From Prorocentrum cordatum (lineage: Eukaryota; Sar; Dinophyceae; Prorocentrales; Prorocentraceae), in the NCBI GenBank assembly GCA_963575745.1, contig CAUYUJ010015010.1:120765-184764 (forward strand): 64,000 bases of DNA, written 5' to 3'. The position numbers were made by a program, and so were the translations under genes. Positions 29,840-41,096 of this stretch are shown piece after piece (position 1 is the first letter of the stretch; every line of letters begins with the position of its first letter). The notes beneath the pieces are model-generated. The model saw only the letters and a list, made by a program, of their open reading frames with translations, was not told where the DNA came from and did no database searches.

Positions 29840-31545
29840 CACCTGGTGTGCGGGACGCATGCGGACGGCAGCACTGGGGCCTTCGGTGGAGCTCCCTGTG
29901 GGGCCACGAAACGTGTGAGGGGTGTGCCGAAATGGGTGTGCGGGACGCATGCGGACGGCAGCCATTGGGGCCTTCGGTGGAGCTCCCTATGGGGCCACGA
30001 AACGTGTGAGGGGTGTGCCGAAATGGGTGTGCGGGACGCATGCGGACGGCAGCACTGGGGCCTTCGGTGGAGCTCCCTGTGGGGCCACGAAACGTGTGAG
30101 GGGTGTGCCGAAATGGGTGTGCGGGGCGCATGCGGACGGCAGCCATGGGGCCTTCGGTGGAGCTCCCTATGGGGCCACGAAACGTGTGAGGGGTGTGCCG
30201 AAATGGGTGTGCGGGACGCATGCGGACGGCAGCATGGGGCCTTCGGTGGAGCTCCCTATGGGGCCACGAAACGTGTGAGGGGTGTGCCGAAATGGGTGTG
30301 CGGGGCGCATGCGGACGGCAGCCATGGGGCCTTCGGTGGAGCTCCCTATGGGGCAAACGAAAACGTGTTGAGGGGTGTGCCGACATGGGTGTGCGGGACG
30401 CATGCGGACGGCAGCACTGGGGCCTTCGGTGGAGCTCCCTGTGGGGCCACGAAACGTGTGAGGGGTGTGCCGAAATGGGTGTGCGGGACGCATGCGGACG
30501 GCAGCACTGGGGCCTTCGGTGGAGCTCCCTGTGGGGCCACGAAACGTGTGAGGGGTGTGCCGAAATGGGTGTGCGGGACGCATGCGGACGGCAGCCCTGG
30601 GGCCTTCGGTGGAGCTCCCTGTGGGGCCACGAAACGTGTGAGGGGTGTGCCGAAATGGTGTGTGCGTGGACGCATGCGGACGGGGCAGCCATGGGGCGGG
30701 GGAGACGCATGCGGACGGCAGCCATGGGGCTTTCGGTGGAGCTCCCTGTGGGGCCACGAAACGTGTGAGGGGTGTGCCGAAATGGGTGTGCGGGACGCAT
30801 GCGGACGGCAGCATGGGGCCTTCGGTGGTGCTCCCTGTGGGGCCACGAAACGTGTGAGGGGTGTGCCGAAATGGGTGTGCGGGACGCATGCGGACGGCAG
30901 CCATTGGGGCCTTCGGTGGAGCTCCTTATGGGGCCACGAAACGTGTGAGGGGTGTGCCGAAATGGGTGTGCGGGACGCATGCGGACGGCAGCCACTGGGG
31001 CCTTCGGTGGAGCTCCCTGTGGGGCCACGAAACGTGTGAGGGGTGTGCCGAAATGGGTGTGCGGGACGCATGCGGACGGCAGCACATGGGGCCTTCGGTA
31101 TGGGCTCCCTTGTGGGGACACGAAACGTGTGAGGGGTTAACTCGGTGTGCCGACACATGGGTTACCTATATGTGCGGGACGCATGCGGACGGCAGCCAGG
31201 GGGGCCTTCGTTTGGAGCTCCTATTGGGGGCCACGAACGTGTGAGGGGTTGTTGTGCCGCGAATATCGGGTTGTGCGGGACGCATCAGCGGGACGGCAGC
31301 CTTCGGTGGGTTCCTTATGAGGCCACGAAACGTGTGAGGGGTGCGCCGAAATGGCTGGGTTTGCGCGGGAGCATTTGCGGGCGGCAGCCCTGGGGCCTTC
31401 GGTGGAGCTCCCTATGTGGCCACGAAACGTGTGAGGGGTGTGCCGAAATGGGTGTAGGGGACGCATGCGGGCGGCAGCCCTGGGGCCTTCGGTGGAGCTC
31501 CCTATGGGGCCACGAAGCGTGTGAGGGGTGTGCCGAATTGGGTGT
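29840..31545. repeat. 90-bp minisatellite, about 18 copies
   Basis: The unit of 89-91 bp contains GTGCGGGACGCATGCGGACG, GGGGCCTTCGGTGGAGCTCC and GGGGCCACGAAACGTGTGAG. Length changes of one base between units break any reading frame, so the long Gly/Arg or Pro/His frames are artefacts. Copies become irregular after 31080. A diverged partial unit precedes the array at about 29488-29550. Confidence 0.95.
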
Positions 31546-31546
31546 G

Positions 31547-31605
31547 GGTGACGATGATGATGATGATGATGATGATGACGACGATGACAATGACGATGAC
31601 ATGAC

Positions 31606-31696
<91 letters not shown>

Positions 31697-31740
31697 GGAG
31701 GAGGGAGGAGGGGGAGGAGAGAGGAGGAGGAGGAGGAGGT
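31547..31740. repeat. GATGAT microsatellite followed by GAGGAG
   Basis: A pure (GAT)n run (about 31547-31695, with short GACGAC patches) abuts the end of the minisatellite and continues as GAG repeats. Confidence 0.95.
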
Positions 31741-31779
31741 GGGACGCGGGGCGCTGTCTCTTCAAAACGAGGACCCAAC

Positions 31780-32300
31780 ACCACAGGATGGTTGGGAAAA
31801 ACAAACCAGACCTCCCAAAACACGGCCCAAAACCTCTCGGCGGTGTCGAAAGACTCAGGATCCAAGAACCGGAGGACCAATCTCTTGTTGTATACAATAT
31901 CACAAGGTCGAACTCGAATATGTACACTGTTGTTGACTGACCTGACTAGCGTGGCGCGCCTTTGATCGCAAGCTGCTGCTTAGGCGACGCTGGCGTCAAC
32001 TCTGTGTGAGGCGCCAGGCAACTGACAAAGAGACATTTGATCACGAACGGCGATGTGCAATCAACACGTCAACGGGCACAGGGATACAGAGAGGCACGGT
32101 AACCTGCCTGTGTGTGCAACAGCACCTCCAGCGTTGTCCTGAAATTGGGGTGATCGTCCCTGCGAGGCCGGGTCACGCAGCACAGCGTGCACAGAAATTT
32201 AGGCATATAGCTGCGATGACTACAGCGCATCATGACACCTGCAACTTCACCCGGAGCTGTGTATGACCTACGGCACAGACCCTAAACTGCAAGGCGGACG
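31780..32300. repeat. Dispersed repeat, copy 2 (about 0.5 kb)
   Basis: Same orientation and order as 23985-24490: GGTGTCGAAAGACTC, then GCTGCTGCTTAGGCGACGC, GATCACGAACGGCG, GTGTGCAACAGCACCTCC and GGTCACGCAGC. The minus frame reads DPESFDTAERFWAVFWEVWF, against DPESFDAADMSWGVSLDAWF in copy 1. Confidence 0.75.
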
Positions 32301-32329
32301 GAACATACAGCAATCGTAGTCTTCAGAAA

Positions 32330-33850
32330 CACAGACACGCACACAAGCATACACACACGCACACATGCACACACGCACTGGCAAATCACATGCGCACATG
32401 CGCACACACGCACACGCACACACGCACACACGCACGCACGCACACATGCACACACGCACACACACACACACACGCACGCACACACACCCACACACACACA
32501 GACATACAAACACACCAACACAACCACACAAACACACACACACACACAAAGACACACGCAGACGCACACACACACACACGCACACGCAAACACACAGGCA
32601 CACACAAGGACACACACAGACACACAAACACACACACACACACACACACCGCACACACATACACACAAACACACACGCACACACGTAAACACGCACAAGC
32701 GCACACACACGCACACACTCACACACACACACACATGCGCGAAAACACACGCGCACGCACGCACACACACACGCACACACATGCACACACGCACACACAC
32801 GGACACGCACACGCCCACGCACGCGCTCACGCACACGCACACGCACACGCACTCGCATAAACATACAACCGCACACGCACACAAACGCACACATAAACAC
32901 ACACACACCCACACACGCACGCACACAAACACACAGAACCACAACCACAACCACAACCACCACAAGCACAAGCCCAAGCACAAACCCACACACAGCCAAA
33001 CAATAACACACAGACGCGCATGAGAACACCCACAAACACTATCACAAACACAAACATAAACCCAAACACAAACATAACACCACAAACCCACACACACAAA
33101 CGCAAACGCAAACCCAAACACAAACATGAGCACAACCATAAACACACCCAACTACAACCACACACAGAAACACAAACACACAAACGCACACTTACACAAA
33201 CACAAAACACAAGCACACAAGCACACACACAAACACACACACAAACAAATAAACCCACACATACACAAACAACATACAAACACGCAAACACATAAACGCA
33301 CAAACAAATAAACACAAACACACGCACACAAACACACAAACACACCCGGACAAAAACACACACAAAGACAAGCATAAACAAACACACACACACAAACACA
33401 TACACAATTGATAACACAAACACAACCACAATCACACTCATAAACACACAAACACACAAACACACACAAACACACAAACACACACACAAACACAACCACA
33501 AACAGAAGCGCAAACACACGCAAATACAACCACAAACACTCACACAAACAAACAAACAAACACACAAATACACAAACCCACACAGACACACAAACACACA
33601 CACACAAACTGACAAGCACACACAGACACACAAACACACAAACACACACGAACAAACACAAACACAAAGACAAGCATAACAACACACACACACAAACACA
33701 AACACGAACACAAACACAAACACAAACACACGCACACACAAGCACACACATAAACACACGTACACACAGGTACACACACGCACACACAAACAAACACAAA
33801 CACACACACAAGCACACACAAACACACACAAGCACACGCACCCACTCATA
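32330..33850. repeat. CA and CAAACA satellite-like array, 1.5 kb
   Basis: An almost continuous CACACA array with CGCA variants (to about 32930) passes into CAAACA and CACAAACA units (to about 33850). Translated frames are only Thr/His or Cys/Val repeats. It lies immediately 3' of the minus-strand zinc-finger-like exon and probably occupies its next intron. Confidence 0.95.
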
Positions 33851-34829
33851 CACACGCACTCCAAGATCTGGCCGACGCTGGGCACCTGGATGCCCAGTGG
33901 TGGTAATCATGCTTTCCTTTTCCCGGCTCCTTGAACACAAAGGCGCACGGCTTGCAGGCTCCCCACCGGTGCAGCGCCGAGCCCCTGCTGGGCACCGATG
34001 CAGCGCCTGGCTCGGGCGTCTCCTCGAGCGCGCCCTGCGGTCGCAGCGCCCTGCCGCTGCGGCTGAGTTCGGCGGTCTCCAGCCTCGCCGCTGACGCGGG
34101 CGGCACCGCAGGCGGCGCCGTCGGCAGCGCCGCGGGCGGCGCCAGTGGCGGAGCCAGCGGCGGCGCCAGCGGCGGCCTCGCGGCAGCCTCGCCCACGGCG
34201 TGGAGCGCGGGCGCCAGGCACGGAGGCAGCTGCGCAGGGGGCGGCACGAGCGGCGTGGGTCGCGACGCCTCGCGCACCAAGGCGTCGCCCCACCTGTGCA
34301 CCCCTGGCGGGCCATGCATGTGGTGCTCGCGGGCGACGGCGCTGGGGCAGTGCCAGCCTCCAGGCGCTTGTTGCGGAACGTACTGCCCAAACTGCGGCTC
34401 CGCCCACGCGGCCAGGCTCTCGCCAGGCAGCAGGGACGCAGAGCCGCCAGCGCTGCTGCTGGCGCTGTCGCCGACGCCTAAAGGCTCCCAGCAGGCAAAT
34501 GCGTGGAGCTCGCTGTCCACCGCCAGCCACTGCTCCTCGTTCAGCCGCAGCCACGGCGCCATGGACTGCTCCACCTGAATCCAAGGCTGCTCGCATTGCC
34601 CTGCGGGCGCGTCGTACTGGAGGCCGGCATCGGCGACCTGGTGTAAGCAGCCCGAATGCTCGTTGCGCGGCGTGCGGGGCAGAGGGGTGGGCGCCGCACT
34701 GCCGTCTGGCGTCTCTATGAAAAAGGGCACCTCCTGCATGGGCAACGCGGTGGCGACGTCGAGGCTGCCGCTCGCCGGCGTCGAGCGTGCGAGTCGCGGC
34801 ACCAGGAACGGCTCCAGCGAGGCCGACCT
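33846..34829 (-). CDS. Exon of a Pro/Ala-rich protein ending in the start of a C3H-like zinc-finger motif
   Basis: The exon opens at 34829 after the acceptor TTTTTTTGCACCTCCAG (RSASLEPFLVPRLARST). The middle is disordered and Pro/Ala-rich (PLAPPLAPPLAPPAALPTAP). Near 33920-33960 it reads HRWGACKPCAFVFKEPGKG, which matches the first half of a Cys-rich motif common in dinoflagellate proteins (Gly-x-Cys-x-Pro-Cys-x-Phe, normally followed by Cys...Cys-x-x-Cys-His). The second half is not in frame here; the sequence runs on into a CA array. Either the motif continues in a distal exon or the gene is truncated. The family assignment is from recollection of the motif. Confidence 0.5.
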   Translation of the reverse strand, partial: RSASLEPFLVPRLARSTPASGSLDVATALPMQEVPFFIETPDGSAAPTPLPRTPRNEHSGCLHQVADAGLQYDAPAGQCEQPWIQVEQSMAPWLRLNEEQWLAVDSELHAFACWEPLGVGDSASSSAGGSASLLPGESLAAWAEPQFGQYVPQQAPGGWHCPSAVAREHHMHGPPGVHRWGDALVREASRPTPLVPPPAQLPPCLAPALHAVGEAAARPPLAPPLAPPLAPPAALPTAPPAVPPASAARLETAELSRSGRALRPQGALEETPEPGAASVPSRGSALHRWGACKPCAFVFKEPGKGKHDYHHWASRCPASARSWSACV

Positions 34830-34878
34830 CTGGAGGTGCAAAAAAACGTCATAAAGACAAACTCTTGGACTTCTGCAT

Positions 34879-34993
34879 GGAATTCTTGGATCTGCGTTGG
34901 ACCCCCCTTCCCGGCACGCGGAGCGCGCCGGGGGCGGTGAGGAGCGGCGCCAGAGGCGCCGTCAGGGGGGTCCAACGCAGGCGCAAGAAGTCC
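34879..34993. repeat. Inverted repeat spanning an exon end and its intron
   Basis: The arms at 34879-34907 and 34965-34993 are 29 bp long with about 25 matches (shared core CTGCGTTGGACCCCCC). They enclose about 57 bp. One arm lies in the exon encoding DFLRLRWTP and the other is deep in the intron, so the pre-mRNA would fold back. Confidence 0.75.
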
Positions 34994-35151
34994 GTGCGGA
35001 GCTCCGAAAGCTTCTGCTCGTGCCGTCTTCTCTCGAACCTCTGCGGCGCGGCGTTCAGGAAGGTGTGCCGCACGCGCAGCTCGGGGGGCATCTCGCAGAG
35101 GCTGCCGCCGTCGAGGGGCCGCCTCTCAGGGATCTTCTGGCCCGGGTCCAT
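34973..35151 (-). CDS. Upstream exon of the zinc-finger-like gene
   Basis: It reads MDPGQKIPERRPLDGGSLCE, then HTFLNAAPQRFERRRHEQKL and SELRTDFLRLRWTP, a charged helical segment. The ATG is at 35151, and the sequence enters a predicted intron of about 140 bp that ends at the acceptor before 34829. The donor was not fixed. One candidate is GTTGG at about 34975, inside an inverted repeat. Confidence 0.4.
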
Positions 35152-35282
35152 GCAAACCCAAGCCGGTCACGCTTTGCGGGATCCTGCAGGATCCCGCACG
35201 ATCCTGCACCCTGGCCCGCGTCAGTGCCACCCCTGGCCCTGCAGGATCCTGCAGGATCCTGCAGGATCCGGCGCCCTGGCGG

Positions 35283-35290
35283 ATGATGAC

Positions 35291-35337
<47 letters not shown>

Positions 35338-35640
35338 NNNNNNNNNNNNNNNNNNNNNNNNNNNNNNNNNNNNNNNNNNNNNNNNNNNNNNNNNNNNNNN
35401 NNNNNNNNNNNNNNNNNNNNNNNNNNNNNNNNNNNNNCTCCTCCTCCTCCTCCTCCTCCTCCTCATCCTCATCCTCATCCTCATCCTCATCCTCCTACTC
35501 CTTCTCCTCCTTCTCCTGCTCCTCCTCCTCCTCCTATTCATCCACTCCCTCCTCCTCCTCCTCCTCCTCCTCATCTTTCTGCTCCTCCTCCTCCTCCTCC
35601 TCCTCCTCCCGCCGATCCTCCTCCTCCGTTTCCTCCTATC
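35283..35640. repeat. GAT and CTC microsatellites flanking an assembly gap
   Basis: (GAT)n runs up to base 35337. CTC/CAT repeats resume at 35438 and continue to about 35640. The assembly evidently broke in the simple repeat. Confidence 0.9.
35338..35437. other. Assembly gap, 100 N
   Basis: Exactly 100 unknown bases, the conventional size for a gap of unknown length. Distances across it are not reliable. Confidence 1.
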
Positions 35641-35887
35641 CTCCTCCTGTTCTCCTCGTTCTGCGAGGAGGATGGAGGACAGGAGCTGACGTCACAGACC
35701 ACTGAGGCGGCGGTCTCCACCAAGGCTTAGGACGCAAGGCAAGATCCGCCGCTCAAGGTTGAACCAAAAAAGGGCTCCTAGCAGAGCCACACCTGGAGAT
35801 CGATTCCGAATCCGAGTCTTCGGAGCTCATGCCGCTGATGTTCACGAAATACCAGAACTCGAAACTGTGGGGGCCATCAGGAACTAC

Positions 35888-35970
35888 AGGAGAGAGAGGG
35901 AGAGAAAGAGAGAGAGAGAGAGAGAACGAGAGAGATAGCGAGAGATGGAGAAAGAGAGGGAGAGAGTCAC
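35888..35970. repeat. GA microsatellite
   Basis: AGAGAG runs with GGAG and CGAG interruptions. Confidence 0.9.
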
Positions 35971-36414
35971 GACCATGCCTCTATAGAGGAGCAGAGCGGG
36001 TCAATTCACCTGACTGTTCCCAATCTTCCGACGGCGACAACGGCGCCTGTGGGGCTGCCAAGCGCCAAGCTACCAAGAGCGCACCCGGCTGGCGACCTCA
36101 AGCCAGACTGCGACCAGTGTGGTTCCCGAGCCAGGATTCCCAGGGGCGTGGAACGCGCTTCGTGCACGAGTCCACGAAGAACGCGGTTGGCTGAGCGGCC
36201 AGTGAGCTGGACACGCACGCGGCTGGGTTCACATGTGAAGCGTGTGGAGGCCGCACGCTGGATACGTGTGGAGTGCAAGCGTATCTGGCCACGCGGGGGC
36301 CGCGCGCTCGGGACACACGTCATCACATGTGTATACGACTCCCGCCCAAGCCAGTCACGTGGTGTGTGTCCAGCGTCCTGTTTTCTGCTAGGCTGTGGGG
36401 ACGCAGAGACAACA

Positions 36415-36985
36415 CAAGCACGTATAGAGATAAAGAAGGAGAGCGAGACAGAGAGGGATAGAGAAAGAGAGTGAGAGGGGGACAGAGAGAGAGGGAGATA
36501 CAGACATACAAAGAGATCGAGAGATAAATGGCTGCACGCACACAAACACATATATATATATATCAACTGAGATACTCAGGGATACATATATATAATAGAA
36601 GGAGGCAGTGAATCCATATACACATATATATACATATAAAGGAAAGACATCCATACAGAGAGAAAGACAACGAGAGAGAACGAGAGAGAGAGAGAGAGAT
36701 AACGACCTACATATACACCACTGTCTCTATATTTGTATATGTGCATGTAAATGTATTTGTAGATGTACATGCATGTGCATGTATGTCTGTGTATGTTTGT
36801 GTATACATACATATACGTGTATATATACACTTATATACGAATGTATGTATGTGTGTATATGGTCGACCCCCCAATCGCTTCGTTGATCGATTGCTCGTCG
36901 TCGTCCTCCGTCTCCTCCTCCACCTCCTCCTGCTGCAGCTCCCCCTCCTCCTCCTTCTCCTCCTCCTCCTCCTCATCCACCTCAT
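36415..36985. repeat. Mixed GA, TATA, TGTA and CTC simple repeats
   Basis: GAGAGA (36420-36530), TATATA (36550-36640), GAGAGA (36655-36700), TATATGTGCATG-like units (36720-36860) and CTCCTC (36905-36985) follow one another. No gene supported. Confidence 0.85.
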
Positions 36986-36999
36986 TTCTTTGTAGTCGT

Positions 37000-37620
37000 G
37001 CAACACCAATGCCAGACAGCGTTTGGCGCCGTCGGTGCGTAGAAACGCTATATTGTTGTTTTTGGTCTGGGATGCGCCGCGGCCTCCCTCTCAGCGCTCT
37101 TCTTTGTGCTTCCTCAACCAACCAAAACCAAACATGCACAATAGTCGGCGCCCCCGGCGCAAGGAGACGTTTTTTGTTTTATGAAACAATGAAGCGCTGC
37201 GTTTTTTTGCTTTGCTTTTTATTCCTGGGGGGGGGCTCCAATGCTCGCCGCGGCCTCCCTCCCAGCACTCACTCCCCTCTGAGCCTGCAAAACCAAAAGA
37301 AACATTGGGAACTGGGGGGGGCCTATCGCCTCGATGTCGGCGCCGATTTGCTGGTTGTCAATGCTGCAGTTGGGGCGCGGGGGTCGGTGCCGCTGGCGAA
37401 GAAGACCGCCGCCGCAAAGCCCTTCCTAGGGCCTTCGTGCTGCCGGGTGAGACGGTCCAGACGCGCCATCTCCTAGGTGCAAGGCTGGCCCGCATCCGAA
37501 ACAAATGACGGCCGTCCTGTCGTCGACGCGTGTGTCGAAATACAGTCGGGGCCTTGACCAAAGGAACCCAAAATAAGGAACGAGGCCCGTTTTTCCTATA
37601 AATTAAACTTTGATTTCCGA
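37000..37620. other. Stretch without a supported gene, internal duplication
   Basis: A segment containing CGCGGCCTCCCTC, CAGC and CTC is repeated near 37078-37110 and 37250-37280, each followed by an AACCAAAA(C/G) motif. Otherwise nothing recognisable. Confidence 0.4.
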
Positions 37621-38029
37621 TCAAAAACATAAGGAAAACCTGAGGCGAGCTGTGAAACACTTAAGGAACACGGAGCCCCTCCCCAACGAAAAGGGTTCCT
37701 TCTTCAGGGCCCCGACTGTACTGCGGGCCATTGATCGCGTGCTTCGAGATGGCCTACTGCGTGGCGGCTTCTGCCGCCGCCCCCGGCAGGGGGACCTGGT
37801 CGCCCAGTGCGAGGCCGCGTGCTCTCCGCCGCAGAGAGTCGCGGGCGTGTCGCCGTCCGCGGAGAAGAGCAGCTGGGCGCGGGTGTCCCGCATTCTGTGC
37901 AGAACCGCCGCTCGCTTCGCCCGAAGCGGGGCGATGCGGTTGAAGCGGCTGACCAGGTCGCCGGCGCGCGCCGCTGTCGGGGGGCCTCGGCTACTCGAGT
38001 GGCGCCGGCGGCGGCCTGGGGGCGGTGCG

Positions 38030-39760
38030 GCTCCCCGGCCGCGTCTGCAGATTGGGCCCTGGTGGCCAAGGAACGGAGGCTTTGAACGAGGCATCTCGAC
38101 AGGGCGCGCGCGACGACGGGGATGGCGGCAATCGGGAGCAAATCCCGTGAGGAAATCGCCGGGGTGAAGGTGGCTTCCTGCGCGTGGAGCGCGGTGCCAG
38201 ACGCCCGGGCTGATGGCCGTGTCGGCGAGGCAACGGCGGCGGAAACTGGTGTAACAACGCGCGTCTACAGATTGGCAACGGCGAATTAGCGCGCGCATGT
38301 GATCCGGCGGTGGAAGGGCCCAGGCGGACAGCGCGCGCTCGTGGACTGGCGACGGTGGAAGCCAGCGGGACATGACAAACTGGCAACTCGGCAACGGCAA
38401 TAGCCGGGTATCCAACGTGGGCTTGTGACTCATCGGCGTTGTGACTCATCGGCGACTGGGGGCCCGGGTGTCCGGCGCAGGCGTCCGTTCCTCTTTCTCC
38501 TCTTCGTTCTCGTCCTCCTCTTCCTGGCGATGGCGGGGCGGGCGGGGGCGCGCGGCGGCGGGGTGGGCGTGGGGGGGGAGGGGGGCGGGCGCCGCGCATT
38601 GCGTAGACGCTGATGCCGCAAAGAACGAGATGTCGAATGCCCGCGATGATTGGCGCTGGAGCCGTTGTCGTCTTGCTGCGCCCAGGCCCGCTGCGAGCGG
38701 GCGCTTGCCTCGCGCGCGGCGGGGAAGCTGCTTTTCCAAGTGGCCGGCTCGGCAACGGCGCGAGAGACCTGGCTTTTCCGTGCCCGCGCGGGCCCTGGGC
38801 GGCGTCGCCGACGGCCGCCTTGCGCTCCCGGTCTTTGGCCCTCCACGCGGCTCTGATGCGCGCGATGGTCGTGCTGGTCGCTGGTGTCTTCAAGGATATG
38901 GCGTGCGAGCATCTGTCGTCGAGGTCGCGCGCGATGCGCTCGCGCGCGCATGAGAGAGCCCCGGTCGAGCGCAAACAACCGTTCCCCCGCGCTGCGTCCG
39001 CCGGCCAGGCGGCGGAGGCCGGTGGCAGAATGTGTCGAGCGCGCGCGCGAGTGGATGGACAAGCAAACGCGCAATGTGGACAAATGGCATTCTTTGTCGC
39101 GATCGCTGCGTCGGAGTGCTTCCGCCACGCGCGCTTGATGTTGGAACCTAACCCAACCAGGCGCGGGGCTGATTGACAGTTGAGGCAATGCATCGCGTGT
39201 GGTATCTGCTTCTTGCAATGCGGGCGTGTGAGATTTCGAGCGCTTTCCGCGCTGGCGGTGGCCCGGGCCTCTCGAGGATATCTTCTCGACTACATCGGCT
39301 GAGTTGGGCGGGGGCGAGCTCGGGCGCCAGCCTGGAAAGTTGTCGAGTCGGGGGGGGCTGGCAGGCGGCGACCTGCCGCGGGGCCGGGGGCTGCTTGCCC
39401 TTCGGCCGTCGGCGTTTCAACGGAGGCGTCGCGAACAGAGCGGGGGTGTCACGAGCTGGTCACCTCGTCTGGCCGCCGCCTGGGTCCGAAGGGGGGCTCC
39501 CAAATTGTGGCTGGGCGTCGGCAGGGGCCGGAGGAATGCCGCGAATGTGTGACTCAGCGGCTGCGGGGGCCAGGGGGACGGCGCGCGCTTGTGGTTTGGC
39601 GGCGGCGAGGCCCAGGCGAAGAGCCCCAACTTGTGACCTGGAGTCGACGCGACCCCGGAAATCAGCGCGACTTGGCAACTCATCGCGAACTTGTGGCCCG
39701 ACCCGGGAGAGCAGCGCGGCCTAGCAACTCCGCGGCGGCGAGCGCTGGGCGCACTCGTGG
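38030..39760. repeat. Degenerate tandem repeats of about 48 bp in two clusters
   Basis: Clusters at about 38180-38430 and 39430-39760 share units such as ACTTGTG, GGCAACTC and GGCGACGG..CC at roughly 48-bp spacing. On the minus strand they encode a loose 16-residue pattern (SHTFAAFLRPLPTPSHNLGA, HKLGLFAWASPPPNHKRAPS). Whether this is coding is uncertain; no start or domain was identified. Confidence 0.5.
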
Positions 39761-40121
39761 GGCGGCGTCGGCAGGGGCTGGGAAAGGCGCGCGATCGGCC
39801 CGTCTTCCTCGCCCTCCGCCGCCTCTTCCGTCTGTTCGAGGGCCAGGACCGCCACAGAGGCCTCCAACAGGCCCAGCCCCCCAAGGGGCGCAACAAAGGC
39901 CCCAAGAGGCGCCGACACGGCCCCCAAGAGGGGTCAAAGCTGCTTCCGAAAAGCACCCTGCAAGCCTCGTGGGCCCCCCCTGGATTAGTACTGCGACGGT
40001 CACATAACATATATCGGAGGTTGGGGGGTGAGTCCGACGTGAAACGGAGACCCCACCTACCGGGAAATCGGTTTCGGTTTCGGGTTCGTGTCGTGCGTGC
40101 TGTGCGTGCATGCGGGCGCGG

Positions 40122-40215
40122 GGAAATCCTCCTGTTGGCTGGGCCGCGGCCGGACCAAATGTTTCTCCTCCGGCGGCTGGTGGCCCGCGGTGTCCCGCCG
40201 GTGTCCCGCTTGGAG
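40122..40215. repeat. Single distant copy of the CTGGGCCGCGGCCGGACC unit
   Basis: Contains AAATCCTCCTGTTGGCTGGG, CGCGGCCGGACCAAATG and CTCCTCCGGCGGCTGGTGG, matching the tandem copies 1 kb downstream at 41097-41400. Confidence 0.85.
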
Positions 40216-40529
40216 GGTGAAAGTGGGGGTCGGGCGCAGGGTCCCGGCAATGGTCTTTATGGGCCACGCATGGGCGATACATCCTCGATTGCTGTGTTCG
40301 GCGGGGGAACCACTTGAAGCTCCGCGCCTGCATCCATGCGCGAGACTTGAGGGTAAACGGAGCAAGGGGGCCGGGGGCTCGGGAAAGGCGACGAAGGCAA
40401 CGTGCGCTGAGGGAGTAAAAAAAAGGTTGGAATAAACGAAAGTGGTGAGGTGAGTGTCGAAATCTGCCCAGCCAGTCTGACATGCGGAACACTGCGCCTA
40501 AGTTTTGGGGACTTTGAAGGCCATGGCAA

Positions 40530-40748
40530 AATGTGAATTCACATTGTGGGAAAAACGAAATGTGAATTCACATTTTGGGAAAAAGTACCATGTGAATTCA
40601 CATTTTGGAAAAAAAGGAATCTGTGAATCCACATTTTGGAATTTCTACGTTGGAAAATTTGTGAAAGGGGCCAGAATGTGAATTCGCATTTTGGGAGAGA
40701 GATCAAGTAACTTCACACCTGGGTAAAAAGGACATGTGACTTCACATT
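40530..40748. repeat. Palindromic array, unit AATGTGAATTCACATT
   Basis: Perfect copies of the 16-bp palindrome lie at 40530-40545 and 40559-40574. Near-perfect copies are at 40589-40604, 40620-40635, 40675-40690 and 40733-40748. Most are followed by TTGGGAAAAA or similar. Spacing begins at 29-31 bp, then loosens. The array falls in otherwise unique sequence with no gene. Confidence 0.9.
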
Positions 40749-41096
40749 TTGGGACAATCGCGGAACCCATTCCAAATCTGTCTTGGGGGCCGACAAGTCA
40801 TCGTTTGGGAACATACGCGATCATCTATCGCACACCCAAGACACACTTGTACTCCACTTCGCCGTCCCACGCACAATATGCAAGAACGCCCGCACGCATG
40901 AACGATAATGCATGGACGGCGCGTTTGCCCGCGCGGGCAACGCGCGGGCACGAACCACTGGCCCTCCATGACCGTCAACATTGGATGCCAATCGTACCCG
41001 ATCGCATACACGAGCGATACATTGAGCATACATGGGCCATTCAACCCAAGACCCACTGTTGCAGACCCCCTCTTTCACCCTCCAACCCGCTGGTGT

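Noticed and set aside
29750-31160. Gly/Arg- or Pro/His-rich frames of up to 592 codons across the 90-bp minisatellite
   Set aside because: Unit length varies by single bases between copies, so no frame is conserved; all open frames reflect GC-rich repeats.
29840-31545. CRISPR-like regular repeat array
   Set aside because: There are no unique spacers; whole units are repeated, and the genome is eukaryotic.
32330-33885. Long Thr/His and Cys/Val open frames in the CA arrays (also 42037-45560)
   Set aside because: They are direct translations of dinucleotide repeats; both strands and several frames are open at once, with no protein-like composition.
37610-39220. Arg/Ala-rich frames on both strands at 37.6-39.2 kb
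   Set aside because: GC-rich sequence gives overlapping open frames with no hydrophobic core pattern, splice signals or repeats typical of a gene.
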